Made by a program: the position numbers and the translations under genes. A stretch of 64,000 bases of DNA from Hymenobacter chitinivorans DSM 11115 (GTDB lineage Bacteria > Bacteroidota > Bacteroidia > Cytophagales > Hymenobacteraceae), in the NCBI RefSeq assembly GCF_002797555.1, contig NZ_PGFA01000006.1:62001-126000 (forward strand), read 5' to 3'. The notes beneath the pieces were generated by a model. It was not told the DNA's origin and did not search any database. It worked only from the letters and a program-made list of their open reading frames with translations. The first letter of the stretch is position 1; every line of letters begins with the position of its first letter. Below, piece after piece: positions 1 through 7,591 of this stretch.

Positions 1-1
1 C

Positions 2-730
2 TTTTTCAACGCCGCCGCGCCGCCCACGACTACCGAAATCCGGCCCCTGCTCCAACTCAGCCTGGCCGGCGCCACCGGCCCCGCCGATGAAGCTACGGTT
101 TACTTCCAGCCCGGGGCCACGGCCGGGTTTGATGCCCGCTTCGACGCCACCCGCCTACCGACCAGCGGTCTACCTTACCTGGCCTGGGCCGACGCCCAGC
201 CCCTGGCCATCAGTGGCCGCCCCCTGCTGACCGATGACGACCTGACGCTGCCGCTCACTGTGGGCAGCCCGGCCGCGGGTACGTACTCCCTTACGGCCTC
301 CCGCCTGCTTAACCTGCCCCCCGGCACTTTCGCCTACTTGCGCGACGCCCAGACCGGGACCAACGTTAATTTGGCCCAGCAGCCCACTTACTCGTTTACG
401 CTGGGCACCACGCCCACCAGCACCCGGTTTTCCGTGCTCCTGACCCGCGACACGAAGCTGGCAGTGGCTCCCGCGGCTCTGAGCAAGCAGGTGGCCGTGT
501 ACCCCGTGCCGGCCCGCAACCTTGCCTGGCTGGAGCTGCCGGCCGCGCTGCAGAGTAAGCCGCTGCAGGTGGCGCTGTACAACACCCTGGGTCAGACGGT
601 GCGCACCTGGAACCTGCCCGCTGCCGCCCAGCCCCACTCCCTGAACCTGCTGGGCCTGGCCCCCGGAGCTTACCACCTGCGGCTAGCTACCAGCCAGGGC
701 ACGGTGAGTAAGGCAGTGCTGGTGGAGTAG
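2..730 (+). CDS. T9SS-sorted surface/secreted protein, 3' part only
   Basis: The gene enters from the left edge: the frame is open from base 2 with no start in view, giving 242 C-terminal residues. The last ~80 residues form a type IX secretion C-terminal sorting domain: a VYPVPARN-type opening (the usual V-x-P-N-P-x region), an LYNTLGQTV strand, a LAPGAYHLRL strand and the short end KAVLVE. This domain targets proteins through the T9SS to the cell surface or medium and is then removed. The part upstream of it is beta-rich, with nothing recognisable as catalytic. The passenger function cannot be told because the N-terminus is outside the window. A strong hairpin terminator follows 22 bases after the stop. 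Confidence 0.85.
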   Translation, partial: FFNAAAPPTTTEIRPLLQLSLAGATGPADEATVYFQPGATAGFDARFDATRLPTSGLPYLAWADAQPLAISGRPLLTDDDLTLPLTVGSPAAGTYSLTASRLLNLPPGTFAYLRDAQTGTNVNLAQQPTYSFTLGTTPTSTRFSVLLTRDTKLAVAPAALSKQVAVYPVPARNLAWLELPAALQSKPLQVALYNTLGQTVRTWNLPAAAQPHSLNLLGLAPGAYHLRLATSQGTVSKAVLVE

Positions 731-752
731 ATTAGAGTATCTTATTCAATGC

Positions 753-786
753 AAAAGCGGCCCCTGAAGAATCAGGGGCCGCTTTT
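753..786. terminator. Bidirectional intrinsic terminator
   Basis: A perfect 15-bp stem (AAAAGCGGCCCCTGA with its complement) closes a 4-base loop, with A and T runs on the two sides. It lies between the T9SS protein (stop at 730) and the converging gene ending at 790, so it can serve both. Confidence 0.85.
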
Positions 787-789
787 GGT

Positions 790-1224
790 TCAGTTGTGTT
801 TGTATCTGTTCAGCAACCTTTCTATTTCAGCAGTCGAACCGTTGAGTCCTGCAATAGCAATTGTGTCAAGCTGCTGCCGGGTTTGGCGATGGATTACAAC
901 CAAAAAATACATTGTCCCTGCCTTTCCCCCCGATGCTGACTTAATCATTACTTGAACAGATTTCCACGGCAGGAAGCTGGTTGTCGGAGTCCAGAGACCA
1001 GCTGGTGCGAGCTTTAACTCAACGCGGGGATACGCCAGCGACTTAACACTGAAGAAGAGAAAAGTGCTGCCCAGGCATAGGAAGAAGATTACGGCCGTAA
1101 AATTCGGTGGTTGATTTATCGATTCCCAGCCTGCCACGACTAGTAAGCTAAAGCCGATAAATAAGCCGAAGTACCCACCTTGGACTGACGTATGAAAGAC
1201 GTGCGGGTACTGCTGAGGCTCCAT
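790..1224 (-). CDS. Hypothetical membrane protein, 144 aa
   Basis: The N-terminal ~60 residues contain two hydrophobic segments (around GLFIGFSLLVVAGW and FTAVIFFLCLGSTFLFF). They are followed by a soluble ~80-residue part with alternating strands and a final helix, which resembles the small PH-like domains found after two membrane helices. That resemblance is by pattern only. It starts just upstream of nothing else on this strand except aspS, whose stop at 1229 is 4 bases from this start, so the two are probably co-transcribed. I do not recognise the family and assign no function. Confidence 0.6.
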   Translation of the reverse strand: MEPQQYPHVFHTSVQGGYFGLFIGFSLLVVAGWESINQPPNFTAVIFFLCLGSTFLFFSVKSLAYPRVELKLAPAGLWTPTTSFLPWKSVQVMIKSASGGKAGTMYFLVVIHRQTRQQLDTIAIAGLNGSTAEIERLLNRYKHN

Positions 1225-1228
1225 CTAC

Positions 1229-2992
1229 TTACTTCTTCTCCACCGCCGTGGCAATGCTCAATTCCTTGAGCTGGGCGCCGGAAATGGGCGAGGGCGAGTC
1301 AATCATGACGTCGCGGCCGGAATTGTTCTTGGGGAAGGCAATGAAGTCCCGAATCGAGTCGGCGCCGCCGAAGAGGCTGCAGAGCCGGTCGAAGCCGAAG
1401 GCAATGCCGCCGTGGGGCGGGGCGCCGTACTCGAAGGCGTCGAGCAGGAAGCCGAACTGGGCCTTGGCCTCTTCGTCACTGAAGCCGAGCAGGCTGAACA
1501 TGCGCGCCTGCACGGCCCGGTCATGGATGCGGATGGAGCCGCCGCCCACTTCCACGCCGTTGATAACCATATCGTAGGCATTGGCCCGCACCTCGCCGAT
1601 GGTGTCGGGGTTGTCGAGCAGGGCCACGTCCTCGGGCTTGGGCGAAGTGAAGGGATGGTGCATGGCGAAGTAGCGGCCTTCCTCCTCGATGTACTCGAGC
1701 AGCGGGAAATCCACGACCCACAGCGGCGAAAACACGTCCTTGTCGCGCAAACCCATGCGCTGCCCCATTTCCAGCCGTAGCTCGCTCAGGGCCTTGCGGG
1801 TTTTATTCGGCTCCCCGGCCAAGATCAGCAGCAGGTCGCCGGGCTGGGCGTTGAAAGCGGCTTTCCACTTCTGCAGCTCGTCCTGGGAATAGAACTTATC
1901 CACCGACGACTTCACGTTGCCGTCGGCTTCCACGCGGGCGTACACCAGGCCGGTGGCGCCCACCTGGGGCTTCTTCACAAACTCGGTCAGCTCATCGAGC
2001 TGCTTGCGGGTGTACATGGCCGAGTTGTGGGCGTTGATACCTACGACGAGGCCGGCCGCGTCGAATACAGGAAAGCCCTGGCCTTTGACCACGTCGTTGA
2101 GCTCCACGAACTTCATTTCGAAGCGCGTGTCGGGCTTGTCGTTGCCGTAGTAGCGCATGGCGTCGGCGTAGGTCATGCGGGGCAGCTCCCCGATTTCCAG
2201 GCCCTTCACTTCCTTGAACAGATACTGCACCAGGCCTTCGAAGGTATTCAGGATGTCTTCCTGAGTCACAAACGACATTTCGCAGTCAATCTGAGTGAAC
2301 TCCGGCTGCCGGTCGGCCCGCAGGTCCTCGTCGCGGAAGCACTTCACAATCTGGAAGTACCGGTCGAAGCCCGACACCATCAGCAGCTGCTTGAAGGTCT
2401 GGGGCGACTGGGGCAGGGCGTAGAATTCGCCGGGGTTCATGCGCGAGGGCACCACAAAGTCGCGGGCACCTTCGGGCGTGCTCTTGATCAGCACTGGCGT
2501 CTCGACTTCGATAAACTGCTGGCCGTCGAGGAAGCGGCGGGTGGCCTGGGCCACGCGGTGGCGCAGCATCAGGTTGTTGCGCACCGTGTTGCGGCGCAGG
2601 TCGAGGTAGCGGTACTTCATCCGCAGGTCGTCGCCGCCGTCGGTTTCGTCCTCAATCAGGAAGGGCGGCAGCTTGGCCGGGTTGAGCACGTCGAGCTTCT
2701 CGACCCGGATTTCGATGCCGCCGGTGGGCATCTTGTCATTTTTGGAGTGGCGCTCGGCTACTTTGCCCGTCACACTGAGCACGTATTCGCGGCCCAGCTC
2801 CCGGGCCTGGGCCCGCACCTCTTCGGTTTCGACGCCTTCTTCCAGGGCCAGCTGCGTCAGGCCGTACCGGTCGCGCAGGTCAATCCAGAGGATGCCGCCC
2901 TTGTCGCGGGTGCGCTGCACCCAGCCGGTCAGGGTTACGGTTTGGCCAATATGGTCGGGGCGAAGTTCGCCGCAAGTGTGCGTACGGAGCAT
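1229..2992 (-). CDS. aspS: Aspartate--tRNA ligase
   Basis: Charges tRNA-Asp with aspartate in the cytoplasm. The 587-residue length is normal for the bacterial form. It has an N-terminal anticodon-binding OB fold (starting LRTHTCGEL), a class II core with motif 1 around FIEVETPVL, motif 2 FRDEDLRADRQPEFTQID, the bacterial GAD insertion, and motif 3 GIAFGFDRL near the C-terminus. The ATG at 2992 is chosen because the family begins MLRTHxCGEL. The frame is open further upstream, but the added 41 residues are Arg-rich and overlap the promoter. A TATCTTTG element lies at 3042-3035. Confidence 0.97.
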   Translation of the reverse strand: MLRTHTCGELRPDHIGQTVTLTGWVQRTRDKGGILWIDLRDRYGLTQLALEEGVETEEVRAQARELGREYVLSVTGKVAERHSKNDKMPTGGIEIRVEKLDVLNPAKLPPFLIEDETDGGDDLRMKYRYLDLRRNTVRNNLMLRHRVAQATRRFLDGQQFIEVETPVLIKSTPEGARDFVVPSRMNPGEFYALPQSPQTFKQLLMVSGFDRYFQIVKCFRDEDLRADRQPEFTQIDCEMSFVTQEDILNTFEGLVQYLFKEVKGLEIGELPRMTYADAMRYYGNDKPDTRFEMKFVELNDVVKGQGFPVFDAAGLVVGINAHNSAMYTRKQLDELTEFVKKPQVGATGLVYARVEADGNVKSSVDKFYSQDELQKWKAAFNAQPGDLLLILAGEPNKTRKALSELRLEMGQRMGLRDKDVFSPLWVVDFPLLEYIEEEGRYFAMHHPFTSPKPEDVALLDNPDTIGEVRANAYDMVINGVEVGGGSIRIHDRAVQARMFSLLGFSDEEAKAQFGFLLDAFEYGAPPHGGIAFGFDRLCSLFGGADSIRDFIAFPKNNSGRDVMIDSPSPISGAQLKELSIATAVEKK

Positions 2993-3034
2993 AGTCGAAG
3001 GGTATTCTAAATGAAAGAAGCGGGCCGCTCGGCG

Positions 3035-3042
3035 CAAAGATA
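3035..3042 (-). promoter_or_regulatory. Putative -7 promoter element of aspS
   Basis: On the minus strand this reads TATCTTTG, an exact match to the Bacteroidota -7 consensus TAnnTTTG, 43 bases upstream of the aspS ATG. No clear -33 TTG is visible at the expected distance. Confidence 0.45.
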
Positions 3043-3128
3043 GGACTCGGGGCCGCCTGCGCCACACGCCGCCTCGAATCTGTCGGGGCCCGGACCGGTG
3101 CCACGCCGGGGGCAACCGCCAAGTGTGC

Positions 3129-3136
3129 TACCTTCG
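3129..3136 (+). promoter_or_regulatory. Putative -7 promoter element (TACCTTCG)
   Basis: TACCTTCG is a variant of TAnnTTTG that recurs upstream of other genes here (tadA, purH, a GH43 gene). It lies about 100 bases before the secreted protein at 3237, inside a small palindrome (TGCTAC/GTAGCA). Confidence 0.4.
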
Positions 3137-3236
3137 TAGCAAAATTCGGGCGCCGACCGGCGCTGGTAATTTTGGCCCGGATTCTGCAATGCGCCTTCCC
3201 AACACCGCTAACCCGCTTTCTTCCCTCCTTCTCCAT

Positions 3237-3695
3237 ATGAAACGTACCGTTCTTCTCGCGGCGGCCGCCCTGCTGACTTTCGCCTCCGCTCAGGCTCAGA
3301 CGAAAGTTAAAACCAAGTCGAAATCGGAAACCGGCGCCTCGGTGAAAACCAAGACTGAAGCCGACACCGAGCCCGTAACCCTGAACGGGCCCATCAAGCG
3401 GGTAGAAACCCTTTCGGGCATCGACGTCTTCCCCGCCTCGGGCGGCCAAACCATCATGCTCAGCTTCACCCAGCAGTTTACCAAGCCCGGTACGCTGGTC
3501 ATGACCGACTACAAGAACAAGCCCATCTACACCACCGAGCTGGACCCGACCAATAACACCGGGGCGCCGGTAGACCTGGGCCGCATCCCGGCCGGCACCT
3601 ACCTGATAGAAGCCAAAACCGGCAACTACGTGTACTGGAAGAAAGTAAAAATCAAGTACCCATCGGCGCCGGTATCGAGCAAAAAGCGCCGTTAA
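3237..3695 (+). CDS. Hypothetical secreted protein, 152 aa
   Basis: The ATG at 3237 starts a clear signal peptide (MKRTVLLAAAALLTFASAQA, cleavage probably after AQA). A Lys/Thr-rich charged stretch (residues ~21-45) follows, then a ~80-residue beta-sandwich-like domain with GTLVMTDYKNKPIY and an IPAGTYLIEAKTG strand. That strand pattern resembles the DUF3244/T9SS-sorting type of fold, but the end is a basic tail (SSKKRR) rather than a sorting-domain end, so export to the periplasm seems likelier than T9SS surface display. Function unknown. A hairpin terminator follows. Confidence 0.7.
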   Translation: MKRTVLLAAAALLTFASAQAQTKVKTKSKSETGASVKTKTEADTEPVTLNGPIKRVETLSGIDVFPASGGQTIMLSFTQQFTKPGTLVMTDYKNKPIYTTELDPTNNTGAPVDLGRIPAGTYLIEAKTGNYVYWKKVKIKYPSAPVSSKKRR

Positions 3696-3713
3696 GCCGC
3701 CCCGCCACCCATT

Positions 3714-3751
3714 TTTCGCCTTCGAAATCGTTCTGGTTTCGGAGGCGTTTT
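3714..3751 (+). terminator. Intrinsic terminator
   Basis: Stem CGCCTTCGAAA / TTTCGGAGGCG with a 9-base loop, followed by TTTTATTT, 20 bases after the stop at 3695. One mismatch in the stem. Confidence 0.75.
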
Positions 3752-3858
3752 ATTTCGGCCCGACGGCCGGAACGAGCCGGCGCCGGTTGCGCGTTTTAGT
3801 CTCAAGTTTCCTGCCCCTGGCCCGATGTGCGGCCGGTGGGCTACCTTGCCGCACTCTT

Positions 3859-4425
3859 ATGAAAACATCCGCTTTTTTGGGGCGCCTGGCCGCCCTGTTA
3901 CTGGTCGTGGGGCTGCTTGCGGCCTTTGCCGGCCCCAAGCTCACCAAAACCCCGGTGGGCAAGAACATTACCATCGGCGTACCGGCTGGCTTCACGCCCC
4001 TGCCCGACGACGGTATTGCGGCTAAATATCCCGCCGCCCGCCGTCCGTTGGCCGTTTTTTCCAACCCCAGTGGCCGCGTCGACCTGAGCGTGGCCCAGAA
4101 GCCCACCACCTTCACCGACCGGGACTACGGCCTGCTGCTGAAAATCTACAAGTCCAGCATCCAGAACATGTACTCCAAGGTCGAATTCCTGTCCGAGGAC
4201 ATTCGCACCGTTAATAAGCGCGACTTTATTGCCTTCGAGTTCGTCTCGTCGGTGGCCGACAACAAGCGCGGCAGCAACCTGGCCCCCATCCGCCGCTACC
4301 AGTTCGTGCAGTACGCCATTCAGGGCGACCAGCTGCTGGTTTTCACCTTCAACTGCCCCGCCGAGGAACAGCCCCAGTGGCGCCCCACCGCCCAGGCCCT
4401 GATGCAGACGATTACGGTGAAATAG
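3859..4425 (+). CDS. Hypothetical exported protein, 188 aa
   Basis: The start is placed at the ATG at 3859, which opens a signal peptide (MKTSAFLGRLAALLLVVGLL, continuing AAFAGPKL). The mature part begins with a beta motif (ITIGVPAGFTPLPDDGI), then PLAVFSNPSGRVDLSVAQ, and ends with a strand and helix containing QYAIQGDQLLVFTFNCPAE. This arrangement resembles small PsbP/DUF1795-like periplasmic proteins that bind a ligand or fatty acyl group, but the assignment is only by pattern. No catalytic residues are apparent. It is followed by a repeat-filled intergenic stretch. Confidence 0.65.
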   Translation: MKTSAFLGRLAALLLVVGLLAAFAGPKLTKTPVGKNITIGVPAGFTPLPDDGIAAKYPAARRPLAVFSNPSGRVDLSVAQKPTTFTDRDYGLLLKIYKSSIQNMYSKVEFLSEDIRTVNKRDFIAFEFVSSVADNKRGSNLAPIRRYQFVQYAIQGDQLLVFTFNCPAEEQPQWRPTAQALMQTITVK

Positions 4426-4426
4426 T

Positions 4427-4447
4427 GAGATGGTGAACTGGTGAGTT
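4427..4447. repeat. GTGAGATGGTGA-type simple repeat
   Basis: A short tract of near-tandem GTGAGATG/GTGAACTG/GTGAG units directly after the stop at 4425. The same motif forms the inverted repeat at 25488-25590. Confidence 0.6.
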
Positions 4448-4542
4448 GACGTACTAACGGCGCGAGAGGCGCATTTTCCGTGTAATTGCGCGCATCAGGC
4501 GGCGTCAATCCGTCCGCTGAAATGTGCTGAGTATTCTAAAGT

Positions 4543-4580
4543 AAAAAGCCCTTTCTCGTTGCTAACGGGAAAGGGCTTTC
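4543..4580. terminator. Hairpin terminator inside the dispersed element
   Basis: AAAGCCCTTTC pairs with GAAAGGGCTTT around a loop of ~10 bases; A-rich on the left and TTTC on the right. It is the central stem of copy 1 of the dispersed element. Confidence 0.7.
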
Positions 4581-4597
4581 TGGTAAAAGAACGTGCC

Positions 4598-4605
4598 TAC
4601 CTTCG
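4598..4605 (+). promoter_or_regulatory. Putative -7 promoter element of tadA
   Basis: TACCTTCG, 88 bases before the tadA ATG. It lies within the right part of the dispersed element, at a place where the second copy has no such octamer. Confidence 0.4.
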
Positions 4606-4644
4606 CAGAGGACGGCTTGCTTCGCGCTGCTCGCAAAACACGGT

Positions 4645-4685
4645 AAGCATTAGCACATCAGCACATTCAACCACATTCTCCACCT
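4645..4685. repeat. CACATTC-type simple repeat
   Basis: Near-tandem AGCATTAGCACATCAGCA / CATTCAACCACATTC units directly before tadA. The same kind of tract lies at 28565-28620, also beside a copy of the dispersed element. Confidence 0.55.
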
Positions 4686-4692
4686 TAAAAAT

Positions 4693-5127
4693 ATGTTTTC
4701 CGACGAGCACTACATGCGCGAGGCGCTGAAGCAGGCGCGCTACGCGCTGCAGGAGGAAGAAATTCCGATTGGGGCGGTGGTTGTCATGGACAAGCAGATT
4801 ATTGCCCGGGCCTACAACCAGACCGAGAAGCTGCGCGACGTAACGGCCCACGCCGAAATGCTGGCCCTGACGGCGGCGGCCAACTACGTGGGCAACAAGT
4901 ACCTGGCCGACTGCACCCTCTACGTCACGGTGGAGCCCTGCGTGATGTGCGCCGGGGCCTCGTTCTGGGCCCAGGTGAAGCGCGTGGTGTACGGGGCGCC
5001 GGAGGAAAAACGCGGCTTCCGGCGGCACGGCAACCTTTTGCACCCCCGCACCGAGTTGGTAGCGGGCATCCTGGCGGAGGAGGCGGCGGCACTGATGCGG
5101 GAGTTTTTCGCGCAACGCCGTAAATAA
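4693..5127 (+). CDS. tadA: tRNA-specific adenosine deaminase
   Basis: Converts adenosine 34 of tRNA-Arg(ACG) to inosine. The 144-residue protein is a standard cytidine/deoxycytidylate deaminase fold with the zinc site intact: HAE at residues 53-55 (His ligand and catalytic Glu) and PCVMC at 82-86 (Cys83 and Cys86 ligands). The LNAELAA-like region is replaced by AEMLALTAAA, and the C-terminal helix ends in FFAQRRK. Length and motifs match TadA rather than cytidine or guanine deaminases. Transcription probably starts in the upstream dispersed element. Confidence 0.93.
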   Translation: MFSDEHYMREALKQARYALQEEEIPIGAVVVMDKQIIARAYNQTEKLRDVTAHAEMLALTAAANYVGNKYLADCTLYVTVEPCVMCAGASFWAQVKRVVYGAPEEKRGFRRHGNLLHPRTELVAGILAEEAAALMREFFAQRRK

Positions 5128-5235
5128 TCTACTTTTGGCCGCGCCCGGCAGCCGGGTCACAACCATATCGGGGGCAATGGAGTTATTCTCCTAGCCTCTT
5201 CCACCATCCATCCATTCCACATAACACCCTAGCTT

Positions 5236-5844
5236 ATGGCTTTCGAACTGCCCCAACTGCCTTACGCCTACGACGCGCTAGAGCCCCACATCGACGCGCA
5301 GACGATGGAAATTCACCACAGCAAGCACCATCAGGCCTACGTTACCAACCTCAACAACGCCATTGCCGGCACCGAGCTGGAGGGCAAGAGCCTGGAAGAA
5401 CTGATGCACAGCATTGCCTCGGCCCCGGCCGCAGTGCGCAACAACGGTGGTGGCCACTGGAACCACTCCCTGTTCTGGACCATTCTGGGCCCCAACGGCG
5501 GCGGGGAGCCTACCGGCGCCATCGGCGAAGCCATTACCTCGGCTTTCGGCTCCTACGATAAGTTCAAGGAAGAATTCACCAAAGCCGCTACCACGCGCTT
5601 CGGCTCGGGCTGGGCGTGGCTCTGCAAGCAGGCCGACGGCTCGGTGCAGATCTGCTCGACGCCTAACCAGGACAACCCGCTCATGCCCGACACCGGCTGC
5701 AAAGGCACGCCCGTCCTGGGCCTCGACGTGTGGGAGCACGCCTACTACCTCAAGTACCAGAACCGCCGCCCCGACTACATTGCGGCTTTCTACAACGCCA
5801 TCAACTGGGACGAAGTAAACCGCCGCTTCGCCGAGGCCGGCTAA
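5236..5844 (+). CDS. sodA: Superoxide dismutase, Fe/Mn family
   Basis: Dismutates superoxide to peroxide and oxygen in the cytoplasm (no signal peptide). The 202 residues cover the N-terminal helical hairpin (Sod_Fe_N) and the C-terminal alpha/beta domain. Metal ligands are visible as His27 (IHHSKHH), His77 (GGHWNHSLFW), Asp164 and His168 (LDVWEHAYY). The metal preference cannot be read reliably from sequence, so the sodA symbol is used for the family; sodB is equally possible. A terminator follows 20 bases downstream. Confidence 0.95.
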   Translation: MAFELPQLPYAYDALEPHIDAQTMEIHHSKHHQAYVTNLNNAIAGTELEGKSLEELMHSIASAPAAVRNNGGGHWNHSLFWTILGPNGGGEPTGAIGEAITSAFGSYDKFKEEFTKAATTRFGSGWAWLCKQADGSVQICSTPNQDNPLMPDTGCKGTPVLGLDVWEHAYYLKYQNRRPDYIAAFYNAINWDEVNRRFAEAG

Positions 5845-5864
5845 GCATTTCGGTTATTCGACCC

Positions 5865-5903
5865 ACAAAAAAGCCCACCCCAGCGTCTGGAGTGGGCTTT
5901 TTT
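5865..5903. terminator. Bidirectional intrinsic terminator
   Basis: AAAAAAGCCCAC / GTGGGCTTTTTT stem with an inner CCAG-TGG pair. It lies between converging genes sodA (stop 5844) and the regulator ending at 5921. Confidence 0.85.
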
Positions 5904-5920
5904 GGCCTTAGCCGGAAATT

Positions 5921-6226
5921 CTACGCCGAGTCCGGGGGCTTGAGGTAGCGCTGCAGGGCCTGCACATAGGCCTCGAAGGCCGCCACGCCCTGGGGCGTAA
6001 TGGCGCAGCGCGTGAGCGGGTAGCTGCCGCTGAATTCCTTGGTCATGGTTAGGTAGCCCGCGTCCTTGAGCTTGCCAATCTGCACGCTCAGGTTGCCGGC
6101 AGTAGCCCCGGTCTTCTCCTTCAGAAAAGTGAATTCGGCCTCCCGCACGCTCAGCAAGAGCGACATGACAGCCAGCCGAAGCTGGGAGTGCAGCAGCGGG
6201 TCGAGGTCTTCAAACGGCGCGGCCAC
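5921..6226 (-). CDS. Small winged-helix transcriptional regulator
   Basis: About 101 residues, almost entirely a winged helix: LDPLLHSQLRLAVMSLL, a recognition region (LKEKTGATAGNLSVQIGKL) and the wing with YLTMTKEFSGSYPLTRCAITPQG, then a final helix. This matches the family of transcriptional regulators annotated as wHTH_34 (ArsR/MarR-like single-domain). The start is uncertain: GTG at 6226 overlaps the end of the upstream gene by 17 bases and gives the family's normal length. The open frame reaches further upstream but only as the shadow of that gene. It is the last gene of a three-gene minus-strand set with two membrane proteins, a common pairing in Bacteroidota; it probably controls its own set. 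Confidence 0.8.
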   Translation of the reverse strand: MAAPFEDLDPLLHSQLRLAVMSLLLSVREAEFTFLKEKTGATAGNLSVQIGKLKDAGYLTMTKEFSGSYPLTRCAITPQGVAAFEAYVQALQRYLKPPDSA

Positions 6227-6800
6227 GACGGAAACGAGCTTTGAGCAGATGCCCGGGAATAATATAGCTAACCACGACGGACGCGGCCAGCAGCAGCAGC
6301 TGCATTTGGAACGAGACCGAAAAAGCGGCCGTAGCCAGGAGCCAGCAGGCGGCCCCACCGTATACCAACGGCCGGAAGCGCAGCGCCCCGCCCGTCACGA
6401 AGGTGCCCAGGCCATACAGCGCAATGAGCAGCGGATAAGCTTTCTGCCAGCCCTGCACGGCTCCCATTCCCACGAGCATGAGCAGCAACACCCCCATCCC
6501 GGCCCAGAAAAAGCCCAGGAAGTCGCCAACGGGCGTGTGCACCTTGCGGCGCTTTTCCTGGCGGTAGTGGTAAACTCCGACCACGATGCTGCCTAGCGGC
6601 ATCGTCACCCAGGGCAGCCAGGGCTTGTCGTAACCGGCCAGCAGCAGCACGTAGTTGCCCAGGGCGGCGGCCAATACCAGCCAGCCCCAGAAGAGAAAGT
6701 CAAACGAATTGTCGCTCAAATCCTCTTTGGCGGCCTGAATCATTTGCTGAATCAACTGCAGGCTTTCCGGGCCGGTCAGCGGTTTGTCAGGGGTTTCCAT
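6210..6800 (-). CDS. Hypothetical multi-pass membrane protein
   Basis: 196 residues from the ATG at 6800 (a TTG three codons earlier is less likely). A soluble ~30-residue lead with an amphipathic helix (SLQLIQQMIQAAKEDL) is followed by about six hydrophobic segments, among them FLFWGWLVLAAALGNYVLL, FFWAGMGVLLLMLVGMG and LLLLAASVVVSYIIPG. No known transporter or enzyme motif is visible. It overlaps the downstream winged-helix gene and lies 30 bases after the next upstream gene, so it forms an operon with them. The function is unknown; the pairing with a regulator suggests a membrane component of the same response. Confidence 0.75.
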   Translation of the reverse strand: METPDKPLTGPESLQLIQQMIQAAKEDLSDNSFDFLFWGWLVLAAALGNYVLLLAGYDKPWLPWVTMPLGSIVVGVYHYRQEKRRKVHTPVGDFLGFFWAGMGVLLLMLVGMGAVQGWQKAYPLLIALYGLGTFVTGGALRFRPLVYGGAACWLLATAAFSVSFQMQLLLLAASVVVSYIIPGHLLKARFRRGRAV

Positions 6801-6830
6801 ACGGGGCAAAAGAAAAACGAGAAGAGAAAG

Positions 6831-7175
6831 TTACCGGGGAGACGACGAGCAAAGCTCGAAAAACGGGTTGCAGCGAATTTCCTGGGGCTGGTAGCTAGCT
6901 TGGTGGGCCGGTGCCATTGGCGCTACCACCGGCGGCGCAGGTTTTGCCGCCCGGCTTTCCCTTCGTCCCAGTTCCCAGCCAATAAGTAGGCCCAGCGGAA
7001 AAATCAGCAGGCCCAGTAGCAGGGCAGCGGTGCGGGCGGCTGGTTGTGGCCAGTTCAGCGCGCCCAGGCCCAGTACAAGTAGTACCAGCACCACCATAAC
7101 CAGGGCGGGCCCGCGGCGGCCGGGGGCCGAACGGGTTTCCTTGCGCCAGTCAACAAAAGAAGCAGCGAGTAGCAT
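6831..7175 (-). CDS. Hypothetical membrane protein, 114 aa
   Basis: The start is placed at the ATG at 7175 (MLLAASFVDWRKE), because the open frame upstream of it is unremarkable. Two adjacent hydrophobic segments (LVMVVLVLLVLGLGALNW and ALLLGLLIFPLGLLIGWELG) are followed by a Pro/Ala-rich soluble tail. No family is recognised. It is first of three minus-strand genes that end with the small regulator. Confidence 0.55.
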   Translation of the reverse strand: MLLAASFVDWRKETRSAPGRRGPALVMVVLVLLVLGLGALNWPQPAARTAALLLGLLIFPLGLLIGWELGRRESRAAKPAPPVVAPMAPAHQASYQPQEIRCNPFFELCSSSPR

Positions 7176-7591
7176 CGGTTGGGGTGTCGGAAACTGATGG
7201 TAGAAAAGGTAAAGAGCAGGGCGCGGCAGCAGCAGGTCGGCGGGCACCGGGGTCAGGTGTTGGCCGGGGTTGGAAATATCCGCTTGGGTGATGCAAACAT
7301 AAACTAGTTTACAATATAAACTACATTACACCGCAAACTTTTATTTTCGCTTTAGCTGCCGGCAGTTGTCAACTAGTCGCCCGCCTGGGGCCCGCCACCT
7401 CGCAGCCCCGCCCCACCCGGCCGGGCCTGAGCCCACGCGGCAACTGCCGCCGCGCGGTCAATTGAGTTTTGGAATGGGCAAGCGGCGCACTTTCCGCTGG
7501 TTTGGCCTAAGCCGCGGCCGGAATTTCCTGGGGCGGAAATCTTGTATATTTAGGAGCAAAAATTCCTTCCCTCCCTTTTTCATTGTATTGC
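7176..7591. other. Gene-free stretch between divergent genes
   Basis: 416 bases. An AT-rich island at about 7290-7350 (GCAAACATAAACTAGTTTAC and following) stands out from the GC-rich surroundings. On the minus strand 7301-7294 reads TATGTTTG, a match to TAnnTTTG, so it may drive the three-gene regulator set. Near 7545 a TATATTTA stretch may serve the plus-strand symporter. The rest shows no gene or strong structure. Confidence 0.45.

Larger units (their letters stand above)
4481..4640 (+). repeat. Dispersed palindromic element, copy 1
   Basis: An element of about 160 bp with imperfect terminal inverted repeats (TTGCG...GTCAATCCGTCCGCTGAA on the left; GCAGAGGACGGCTTGCTTCG...CTCGCAA on the right) around a central hairpin. 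The same layout occurs inverted at 28385-28548. Shared blocks include CCGTCCGCTGAA, ATTCTAAAGT, AAAAGCCCT, AGGGCTTTCTGGTAAAAG and GCAGAGGACGG. The central stem differs between copies but stays paired. There is no coding capacity. It carries both the terminator at 4543-4580 and the TACCTTCG promoter of tadA. Confidence 0.8.

Noticed and set aside
2027..3010. Large plus-strand open frame opposite aspS
   Set aside because: It is the His/Val/Ala-rich antisense shadow typical of GC-rich genes. aspS on the other strand is beyond doubt.
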